Notes under the pieces: model-generated
The model's database searches: none
Told to the model about the DNA's origin: nothing
What the model saw: the letters and a program-made list of their open reading frames with translations, nothing else
Position numbers and translations under genes: made by a program
Source of the DNA: Anaerolinea thermophila
GTDB lineage: Bacteria > Chloroflexota > Anaerolineae > Anaerolineales > Villigracilaceae
DNA: 28,216 nt
Direction: 5' to 3'
Assembly (NCBI GenBank): GCA_020722305.1
Contig: DYLB01000005.1
Span: 1 to 28,216, forward strand
Part shown: positions 1 to 5,937 of the stretch, one piece after another
How the letters are laid out: the number at the start of each line of letters is the position of its first letter
How positions within the stretch are numbered: position 1 is the first letter of the stretch

Positions 1-196
1 TCACTGGTCACTGGTCACTGGTCACTGGTCACTGCTCACTGGTCACTGCTCACTGCTCACTGGTCACTGCTCACTGCTCACTGCTCACTGGTCACTGGTC
101 ACTGGTTACTGGTCACTGCTCACTGGTTACTGGCCACTGCTCACTGGTCACTGCTCACTGGTCACTGGTTACTGGTTACTGGCCACTGTTCACTGA
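1..196. repeat. 28-copy heptamer tandem repeat, consensus TCACTGG
   Basis: Twenty-eight consecutive 7-bp units fill the start of the window and probably continue beyond it. The consensus is TCACTGG (CCAGTGA on the other strand). Units vary almost only at base 7 (G or C), base 2 (C or T) and base 1 (T or C), so the array is a mosaic of a few unit types rather than identical copies. TTACTGG and CCACTGC variants cluster toward the recF side. The array overlaps the last codons and the stop of recF. It resembles the short tandemly repeated heptamers described in cyanobacteria, but there are no spacers, so it is not a CRISPR array. Function is unknown. Confidence 0.95.
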
Positions 197-1391
197 CAAT
201 CTTTCCCGCCTGCACCCGCCACACTTCCGCCTGACTGACGAATTCGGGCGTGAACAGGTTCAGGTCGGTGGTGGTCAGCAGTACCTGTTCGGCCCGGCCG
301 AGATACGCGAGCAGGTCGGCCCGCCGCGAGAGATCGAGTTCGGCCATCACCTCGTCGAGCAGGATGATCGGCCATTGGCCGGTCTTGGCTTTCATCCAGT
401 CCACTTCGGCCATTTTGAGCGAGAGCAGCGCCGTGCGGATCTGGCCGCGCGAGCCGTAATCGCCCAGGTCACGTCCGGTGGCCAGGAAACGCAGCTCATC
501 CCGGTGCGGGCCGATGGTCGTCACGCCCCGGGCAATCTCTTCCCGTCTCAGGCCGCGCAGCGCTTTGCGGAAGCCGTCGCGGATGTCGTTCAGGCCCAGG
601 CCAGAGCGGTCTATCGGGGTATCGAAGCGCAGGTCCATCTGTCCCGGCGGGCGGGGCAGGGGGTCGTAAGCCGGCTGGTAATCCAGGCGCAGGGTCTCGT
701 TTTTGCGCGTCAGGTGGTCGTGGATATTCTTCGCCAGCGTTTCCAGCTCACTAACGGCCTGGATGCGCCACAGGACCAGTTGCGCGCCCCGTTCGGCCAG
801 GATTTCGTCCCAGTAGGCCAGTTGCTCCGGGTCGCCGCCGCGCTCGTTGAGCTGTTTGAGCAGGGCGTTGCGCTGGCTGAGGGCCTGGCTGTATTCGCTC
901 AGGGTGCGGGCGTAGGCGGGGACGGTCTGGGCCAGGGTCAGGTTGAGGTAACGGCGGCGTTCTTCGGGTCCGCCTTCGATGATCTGGGACATCTGCGGGA
1001 CGAACAGGACCGCGTTCAAGTGTCCGACCACCTCGCTCAACGGACGTTTGACCCCATCCAACAAAACTTCTTTCCGCAGGCGCTTTCCGTTCGCCATCCC
1101 GACCGGTTCGAGGATGAGCCGGGCTTCCAGTCGGTGCGATGACCCGTTGCGCTGGTATTCACCGACGATCCGCCCGACGGCCAGGTTTTCCTTCGCGGCG
1201 ACGAAATTGACCAGTTGGCGGTCGGAATGGGTTTGGAAGGAGGTGAAGGTGGCTAGAAAATAAACGGCTTCGAGCAGGCTGGTCTTGCCCTGGGCGTTGC
1301 TCCCAACCAGTAAAACTGCCCGCCGTGGCAGGTCAATGTCCAGGCGGGCGAAATTGCGGAAATCGGTGAGGGAAAGATGTTTGAGGAGCAT
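162..1391 (-). CDS. recF: DNA replication and repair protein RecF
   Basis: This is a cytosolic SMC-like ATPase that binds gapped DNA and helps RecO/RecR load RecA at stalled forks. The 409-aa length is slightly above the usual 360-380. Walker A is GSNAQGKT at residues 30-37, with Ala where most RecF proteins have Gly. The ABC signature region reads YGSRGQIRT (about residue 312) and Walker B reads ILLDEVMAELD (about residue 345). The ATG at 1391 gives the canonical N-terminus (LSLTDFRNF). The last residues (about SEQWPVTSNQ) are encoded by the heptamer array, so the natural C-terminus has been replaced or extended by repeat sequence. It lies 60 bp downstream of def on the same strand. A TATGAT -10 candidate sits at 1439-1444. 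The Shine-Dalgarno match is weak. The usual dnaA/dnaN/gyrB neighbours are not visible here. Confidence 0.95.
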   Translation of the reverse strand: MLLKHLSLTDFRNFARLDIDLPRRAVLLVGSNAQGKTSLLEAVYFLATFTSFQTHSDRQLVNFVAAKENLAVGRIVGEYQRNGSSHRLEARLILEPVGMANGKRLRKEVLLDGVKRPLSEVVGHLNAVLFVPQMSQIIEGGPEERRRYLNLTLAQTVPAYARTLSEYSQALSQRNALLKQLNERGGDPEQLAYWDEILAERGAQLVLWRIQAVSELETLAKNIHDHLTRKNETLRLDYQPAYDPLPRPPGQMDLRFDTPIDRSGLGLNDIRDGFRKALRGLRREEIARGVTTIGPHRDELRFLATGRDLGDYGSRGQIRTALLSLKMAEVDWMKAKTGQWPIILLDEVMAELDLSRRADLLAYLGRAEQVLLTTTDLNLFTPEFVSQAEVWRVQAGKIVSEQWPVTSNQ

Positions 1392-1401
1392 TCTTGGGTA
1401 C

Positions 1402-1444
1402 GTGTTACGTGGAGCGGCTTACGCGCCGCGTAACACGCATCATA
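1402..1444 (-). promoter_or_regulatory. def-recF intergenic hairpin and recF -10 candidate
   Basis: An 8-bp inverted repeat, GTGTTACG (1402-1409) and CGTAACAC (1429-1436), encloses a second pairing, CGGC (1415-1418) with GCCG (1425-1428). On the recF strand a TATGAT hexamer lies at 1439-1444, so a transcript starting about 7 bp later would begin inside the outer arm. Only read-through RNA from def would then carry the complete hairpin. There is no T tract, so it does not look like a classical terminator. Confidence 0.5.
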
Positions 1445-1451
1445 CAAGACA

Positions 1452-1955
1452 TCACGCCAAGTCTTCAACCGGCGCTTCGGGTTTCCAGACGCTGGTGGCG
1501 CGGTCGGTGAAGAGCACGCCTTCGAGATGATCTACCTCGTGCTGGAAGATGCGCGCCAGCCAGCCCTTCGCCTTGACCGTCATCGGCTGGCCGTGGCGGT
1601 TCTGTCCTTTGACGGTGACGGCCAGCGAGCGTTCGACCTCGCCGACCAGCCCAGGGATGGACAGGCAGCCTTCGACGCCGAGTTCGGTCTCGGTATCGAA
1701 GCGGGTGATCTTCGGGTTGACCATCACGTACAGCTTGGGTGGGACTTCTTCATCTTCATCATCGCCGTATTCGACGACGATCACCTGCTCCGAAATGTTC
1801 ACCTGCGGCGCGGCCAGCCCCACGCCGGGGGCGACGCGCATGGTTTCGATCATGTCGTCAATCAGGGTTTGCAGCTTGCCGTCGAAAGTCTTGACCGGGC
1901 GGGCCTTGCGGCGCAGCACCGGGTTTGGGGAAGTGACAATTTCTCGTAGTGCCAT
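1452..1955 (-). CDS. def: Peptide deformylase
   Basis: This enzyme removes the formyl group from the N-terminal methionine of nascent proteins at the ribosome, using a bound Fe2+ (or Zn2+) ion. All three family motifs are present: GVGLAAPQ at residues 44-51, EGCLS at 95-99 (metal ligand Cys97) and QHEVDH at 138-143 (ligands His139 and His143, catalytic Glu140). The 167-aa length is typical of type I enzymes. An acidic insertion, GDDEDEEVPP at about 64-73, sits between the first two motifs. The ATG at 1955 has an AAGAGG Shine-Dalgarno sequence upstream and a TAAAAT -10 candidate at 1986-1991, just past the stop of the gene before it. It may be cotranscribed with recF. Confidence 0.97.
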   Translation of the reverse strand: MALREIVTSPNPVLRRKARPVKTFDGKLQTLIDDMIETMRVAPGVGLAAPQVNISEQVIVVEYGDDEDEEVPPKLYVMVNPKITRFDTETELGVEGCLSIPGLVGEVERSLAVTVKGQNRHGQPMTVKAKGWLARIFQHEVDHLEGVLFTDRATSVWKPEAPVEDLA

Positions 1956-1985
1956 ATTTGCCTCTTGGGATTGGTTTGCCAGTGA

Positions 1986-1991
1986 ATTTTA
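1986..1991 (-). promoter_or_regulatory. def promoter -10 candidate (TAAAAT)
   Basis: TAAAAT on the minus strand sits 4 bp after the stop codon of the upstream gene and about 30 bp before the def ATG. That leaves room for a short leader carrying the AAGAGG ribosome binding site. No convincing -35 was found. Confidence 0.4.
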
Positions 1992-1994
1992 CCC

Positions 1995-3632
1995 TTAATT
2001 TTCCGGCGGGAGGAACTCGCCGCGGTTGTTGTGGTAAGCGGCGATCCAATTGGCCATGCGTTCCCGCTCGGCGGCGCTTTCGGCGTTGCGCTTGTTGATC
2101 AAGCGCCGGTTGCGCCACTCCTCGATCTCCGCCTGGACCGAGGCCGGGTCGTGGACTTCGTCGAAGGTGAAGTCGGTCGTGCCGACCTTGATGTAGACCG
2201 TCCCGAAATTGAGCAGGTAGCCCAGCAGCCCAATCCGCTCGAATTCGATGGAGAGGATGTCTTCCAGTTTGGCGGTCTTGCGCTGCTCGGTGCCCAAAGG
2301 CTTTTTGTCAATATCCATGATCTGCTCCGAGGTCAACTCGAAGCGGTCGTTGCGCCAGTCGGCAAATTGGTAGATCCACCAAAGGGCAAGAGGAAAGAAG
2401 GCGGTGAACAGAAGGACAACGACTGTTCCCCGGTTGGCGATCTGGGAGAGGATGCCGAAATAGAACAGCCCGATCAGGTCCAGGAAAAGCATCGCCGTGA
2501 CCATGCCCACCTGCCGGATGAGGATATACCAGTGTTTGCGGTAGACGATCTTCCCGCTCTCCTCCGCGCGCAGTTTGAACAATTCGCGGATCAGGAGGCG
2601 CGGGATATTGATCTTGCCTCCGGGCGGCGCAGCGGCGGGCGGCGCAGGCGGATTTGGGGGTTCGGCCAGCTTCAACTTGATGCGGATGGCCTGTTTCATG
2701 GCCTCCACTTCCTCGCGTTGCTGGAAAATTTTCGAACGGTTCAAATACTCGTCCAGCATCGCCTGGACCTGGTGAGGATGCTCGATATTACTGAAGGTGA
2801 TGCGGCTGGTAAATGTGCGCGAGACCACGTCGCCATAATCCAGGATGCGGCCCAGGAAGCCGGTTTCGACCGAAGCCGATTGCATTTGCGAAATCGGGGA
2901 TTCCTGGCGGCTGTCGTACAGGCCGATGATCTTCTCGACCCAGATGATCCGCCGGTTGGTGATGATGTAATAGTCGTTCCCGTAGTCAATCACGACCCAG
3001 ATGAACCAGAGCGCATCCAGGAAACCGGTCATAGCCAGGGCGACCGGCGGGAAAGCGCTGTTGGGCGTCAAGGCCCATAAGAAAAGGAAGAAAAACGGCA
3101 CCATCAAGGCGAACATCGGCCCCAGCAGCATTTGATACAGGACGATGTAATGTTTGCGCAGCAACAGGTAAATGGTTTCATCGGGCTGCAACCACCGGAA
3201 AAAGAGCCGGGCGATATTCCGGCGGCTGGTCTCCACCAGCTGGAGCGTCGTTTTGAAGTGCGGGGATTCCTTGATCAACTCGAGGATTTCTGCCCCCTGG
3301 ATGACCAGCAGGGTAGTATTGGCATCCACGCTCGCTTTGGCGATCCGGCGCGGGCGTTTGAAAGCCGGCTCCAGGCCGAAATAATCCCCCTCGGTGAAAT
3401 GATCAGGCTGCAACGCCGCTTTTCGGGTGGTCTTGCGCGAGACCTTGACCCCGCCTCTCAGCACCAGGAACATCGCATCCGCCTTGTCGCCGGGGGCGTA
3501 CAGTTCCTGCGCCTCTGCGTAAGACAGTTCGCCCATCTTCTCGGCCAGCGTGGTCAGCCTCTCCTCTGAAAGGCCGTGGAAAAGATGGACTTTTTTGAGC
3601 AAGTCAACGCATTGCCGGATGTTGGTGGCCAC
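1995..3632 (-). CDS. cNMP-binding-fold and duplicated bPH2 membrane protein
   Basis: The substrate or partner is not recognised, but the domain order is clear. Residues about 10-130 form a cyclic-nucleotide-binding (CAP/EDC) fold. Two membrane segments follow (about 163-188 and 196-217), then a bacterial PH-like (bPH2, YdbS/YdbT-type) domain at 218-300. A proline/alanine-rich linker at 324-338 leads to a second membrane pair (about 368-395 and 402-424) and a second bPH2 domain at 426-510. The TM-TM-bPH2 module is therefore duplicated. The phosphate-binding cassette reads YFGLEPAFKRPRRIAKA: the Arg is kept, but the usual FGE glutamate is shifted, so nucleotide binding is uncertain. The start is GTG at 3632, with TAGAAT only 6 bp upstream and no Shine-Dalgarno site, which fits a leaderless mRNA. 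It is probably a membrane-associated sensor or scaffold on the inner face of the membrane. Confidence 0.85.
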   Translation of the reverse strand: MATNIRQCVDLLKKVHLFHGLSEERLTTLAEKMGELSYAEAQELYAPGDKADAMFLVLRGGVKVSRKTTRKAALQPDHFTEGDYFGLEPAFKRPRRIAKASVDANTTLLVIQGAEILELIKESPHFKTTLQLVETSRRNIARLFFRWLQPDETIYLLLRKHYIVLYQMLLGPMFALMVPFFFLFLWALTPNSAFPPVALAMTGFLDALWFIWVVIDYGNDYYIITNRRIIWVEKIIGLYDSRQESPISQMQSASVETGFLGRILDYGDVVSRTFTSRITFSNIEHPHQVQAMLDEYLNRSKIFQQREEVEAMKQAIRIKLKLAEPPNPPAPPAAAPPGGKINIPRLLIRELFKLRAEESGKIVYRKHWYILIRQVGMVTAMLFLDLIGLFYFGILSQIANRGTVVVLLFTAFFPLALWWIYQFADWRNDRFELTSEQIMDIDKKPLGTEQRKTAKLEDILSIEFERIGLLGYLLNFGTVYIKVGTTDFTFDEVHDPASVQAEIEEWRNRRLINKRNAESAAERERMANWIAAYHNNRGEFLPPEN

Positions 3633-3638
3633 GTCCGT

Positions 3639-3644
3639 ATTCTA
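3639..3644 (-). promoter_or_regulatory. -10 box (TAGAAT) 6 bp before a GTG start
   Basis: TAGAAT on the minus strand ends 6 bp before the GTG of the cNMP/bPH2 gene. Transcription should begin at or next to the start codon, giving a leaderless message. It lies in the 19-bp gap after the redoxin gene. The -35 match is weak. Confidence 0.5.
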
Positions 3645-3651
3645 GCACGAA

Positions 3652-4155
3652 TCACTGGCGCACAATTGCGCACCCGTAAGGCTGGGTCTCGGACGGGTCC
3701 GGCAGGCGCCCGTCCAGCAGGGAAGAGACGGCATCCATGAGATAGGATTGGGTGGCCTGCCGCTGACGGAAGGTCACGTTATCGAACGCGCCGCGGTAAC
3801 GCAGGATGCCGTCCCGGCCGATGACGAAGACGTGCGGTGTGGTGGCCGCTTCGTACAGGTCAGCCACCCGCCGCTCCGCATCGTGCAGGACGATGGGCAG
3901 GCCGCGCGTTATGGAGGCGTCTCTCAGCGCCTCGAGCGGTTCGTTGGCGTTCGCCGCAACGGGCAGCAGCACCACATCCCGGCCCCACCCCGCCAGCGCC
4001 GGGACCAGCGCCCGGTCCACCCGCTGCGCCTGCGGACACTCCGCCGACCAGAAGATGAGGATCACGATCCGGCCGCGGAAATCGCTCAAGCGGTGGAATC
4101 CACCGTCCAGGTCGGGCAGTTCGAAATCCGGGGCGGGTCGGTTGAGTTCGGGCAT
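3652..4155 (-). CDS. Peroxiredoxin/thioredoxin-like redoxin (PRX-like)
   Basis: This is a cytosolic redoxin-domain protein of 167 aa. Visible features are the N-terminal APDFELPDLDGG redoxin signature, the active-site segment FWSAECPQAQ with Cys40, and the cis-Pro segment ATTPHVFVIG. A second conserved cysteine is at Cys162 in the tail QPYGCAIVRQ. The CPQA context has one Cys instead of the CxxC of thioredoxins. The second Cys near the end resembles members of the AhpC/TSA 'PRX-like' group that end in a GCxIK/R-type motif, so a two-Cys reaction (Cys40 peroxidatic or thiol-exchange, Cys162 resolving) is likely. There is no signal peptide. A TATAAT box is 6 bp upstream of the ATG, so a leaderless mRNA is predicted. 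The physiological substrate cannot be read from the sequence. Confidence 0.85.
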   Translation of the reverse strand: MPELNRPAPDFELPDLDGGFHRLSDFRGRIVILIFWSAECPQAQRVDRALVPALAGWGRDVVLLPVAANANEPLEALRDASITRGLPIVLHDAERRVADLYEAATTPHVFVIGRDGILRYRGAFDNVTFRQRQATQSYLMDAVSSLLDGRLPDPSETQPYGCAIVRQ

Positions 4156-4161
4156 GGAGAA

Positions 4162-4167
4162 ATTATA
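4162..4167 (-). promoter_or_regulatory. redoxin gene -10 box (TATAAT), leaderless
   Basis: A perfect TATAAT on the minus strand ends 6 bp before the ATG at 4155. TTGCAG at 4187-4192 is a possible -35 with a long 19-bp spacer. No Shine-Dalgarno site fits between the -10 box and the start. Confidence 0.6.
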
Positions 4168-4223
4168 TCAAGTTGCCAAATCGAATCTGCAATCCCCTTG
4201 TAACTTTTATAATTTCGCCTGTC

Positions 4224-4252
4224 TTGCACCGTATGGCCGCGCATGATACACT
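4224..4252 (+). promoter_or_regulatory. sigma70-type promoter of the receiver-TnpA gene, leaderless
   Basis: TTGCAC (4224-4229) and TACACT (4247-4252) are separated by exactly 17 bp and lie 9 bp before the ATG at 4262. The expected start site is about 4259, so the leader is only a few bases. A second plus-strand TATAAT occurs at 4208-4213 and could be an alternative start. The 106-bp region is a divergent promoter shared with the redoxin gene. Confidence 0.6.
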
Positions 4253-4261
4253 TTAACCGTT

Positions 4262-5917
4262 ATGAAACCTTCACTCCTGGTAGTGACCCCGCAAGCCAGC
4301 TTCGGCGAACTCATCCGCAAAAGCCTGCTGGACGCGGGCGAATATCGCGTGCATGTTGTCAATTCTCAAGAAGATGCACTCACCTGGATCAGGTCGAACG
4401 AGTGCGCTTTTGCTTTCCTCGACACCGATTTGCCTTCCTCCATCCTGACCCTGGGCCTGACGCTGCGCAGGGTCAATCCCAAGCTGGGACTGGTCATCGT
4501 CTCGGGAGCCGGAGTGTCCCCGGCCCTGGACGAGCTGCGCCCCTGGGCCTTGCTGCGCAAACCCTTCTACCAGCCCGACCTGGTCAACCTGCTCGAGACC
4601 GGCGTCCCGCGTCCAAACGGTGAACAGATCCCGGGTCCAGAGCGAAGCGCCGCCCATCAGGACGAAAACGAACCCATCTGGCTCAAGGACGTGTCCCGCG
4701 CCGCCCAACATCTCACCCGTCTGACCCTTGAATCTTCGGCCCAGGCCGCCCTGATCGCCCGCAAAGGCGAACTCTGGGCGTATGCCGGTCAATTATCCCA
4801 GGCCGCCGCCCAGGAACTTTCCGCCTCGCTCACCCGCGGCGGCTGGATGGGCGAAAGCGACCTGCTGCGCTTCATCCGCTTGAAGGCCACCAGCGCCGAA
4901 CACATGCTCTACGCCACCAACCTGGCCGAGGGCCTGATCCTGGCGCTGGTCTTCGATGCCGAAACCCCGTTCAGCACCATCCGCTCTCAGGCCAACAACC
5001 TGGCCCACTCCCTGTTTGCCACCAAATATGAAACCGGACCCTACGCCCTCAACGCCGACTATGCCGCCCAGAGCGAGGAGGGCGATGGCGAAGACTTGCC
5101 GCCCATCACCGAGATTCTGAACGACGTGCCACCGCCCAATCCCGTCGCCGGGAAAGCCCCGGAGCGGATCGTCAGGGAGTCCTCCCCCATGCCGCCCATT
5201 CATTCCGAAACGCCCCCGTTCATCCAACACGAAACCTCGCCGGCCATCCCGCTGCCTGCCATGATCAAAGCGGAACAGAACGCCAAACCCAAAGATAAAA
5301 AGGGCGGCTCGCCGCTGGTGGATACCGATCTGGAAGAAACCCGCTTGAGCAGAAACGGCCTGGCCGAGACCCGCGCCAGCCACATTGACCTGGGCGAGAC
5401 CACCCGCAGCGACGCAGCCGACAAGGATTTCCTTGACAACCCGATCGCCGACCAGGCTCCCAAATCAGTGACCGAGGTCGTCGGGCGGCGGATCGTGGTC
5501 GAACCGGCCTCCCCGGCCATGTACAACCTGACCTACGCCTGCCTGCTGGTGCCGCGCTTCAGCACCCACTTCCTGACCGGCGACCTGGCCGCCAAACTCT
5601 CCAATTGGGTCCAGGATATTTGCATCTCCTACGGCTGGCGGCTGGAGTTTCAAGCCGTGCGCCCTGAATACCTGCAATGGGTGGTCAACGTGCCCCCGGC
5701 CACTTCGCCGGGCTACCTGATGCGTATCATCCGCCAGCAGACTTCCGAAAAAATATTGGCCGAGTTCCCGCGCCTGAAGCGTGAAAACCCCTCCGGCGAT
5801 TTTTGGGCGCCCGGCTACCTCATCATGGGTGGGGGACAGCCGCATCCGCCCCAGTTGGTGCGGGATTACATCCGCCAGACCCGCCAACGTCAGGGTGTCA
5901 CCGGAAAGCTCTCTTAA
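4262..5917 (+). CDS. Receiver-like, Roadblock-like and domesticated IS200-type TnpA fusion protein
   Basis: Three parts can be read in this 551-aa protein. Residues 1-115 look like a response-regulator receiver: LDTDLP supplies a likely phospho-acceptor Asp54 and RKPF supplies Lys100, but the usual N-terminal acidic pair is missing (VVTPQ). Residues about 143-253 resemble a Roadblock/LC7 domain. Residues 254-418 are a Pro- and acid-rich linker with a 10-residue repeat (LxET, Thr at 360, 370 and 380). Residues about 419-545 align in pattern with IS200/IS605 Y1 transposases: a YACLLVPRF-type first strand, ILAEFPRLK, DFWAPGYLI, and YIRQ with Tyr536 at the catalytic Tyr position. The HUH motif is replaced by Tyr470-Leu-Gln472, so nicking activity is unlikely. 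There are no terminal repeats or tnpB nearby. I infer a domesticated transposase acting as a DNA-binding or scaffold output module. It lies 20 bp upstream of polA. Confidence 0.8.
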   Translation: MKPSLLVVTPQASFGELIRKSLLDAGEYRVHVVNSQEDALTWIRSNECAFAFLDTDLPSSILTLGLTLRRVNPKLGLVIVSGAGVSPALDELRPWALLRKPFYQPDLVNLLETGVPRPNGEQIPGPERSAAHQDENEPIWLKDVSRAAQHLTRLTLESSAQAALIARKGELWAYAGQLSQAAAQELSASLTRGGWMGESDLLRFIRLKATSAEHMLYATNLAEGLILALVFDAETPFSTIRSQANNLAHSLFATKYETGPYALNADYAAQSEEGDGEDLPPITEILNDVPPPNPVAGKAPERIVRESSPMPPIHSETPPFIQHETSPAIPLPAMIKAEQNAKPKDKKGGSPLVDTDLEETRLSRNGLAETRASHIDLGETTRSDAADKDFLDNPIADQAPKSVTEVVGRRIVVEPASPAMYNLTYACLLVPRFSTHFLTGDLAAKLSNWVQDICISYGWRLEFQAVRPEYLQWVVNVPPATSPGYLMRIIRQQTSEKILAEFPRLKRENPSGDFWAPGYLIMGGGQPHPPQLVRDYIRQTRQRQGVTGKLS

Positions 5918-5924
5918 ATCCCTG

Positions 5925-5930
5925 TATAAT
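5925..5930 (+). promoter_or_regulatory. polA -10 box (TATAAT), leaderless
   Basis: TATAAT preceded directly by TG ends 7 bp before the polA ATG at 5938. This places the start site at the initiation codon and leaves no room for a Shine-Dalgarno sequence. No clear -35 was seen. Confidence 0.6.
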
Positions 5931-5937
5931 TGGGGTC

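Noticed and set aside
1..196. CRISPR array
   Set aside because: The units are contiguous 7-mers with no unique spacers and no cas genes nearby.
4262..5917. Active IS200/IS605 insertion sequence
   Set aside because: The HUH histidines are missing, the domain is fused in frame to others, and there are no tnpB gene or subterminal hairpin ends flanking it.
5803..5937. 45-codon upstream extension of polA
   Set aside because: It overlaps the preceding gene, has no similarity to polA N-termini, and would precede the -10 box at 5925-5930.
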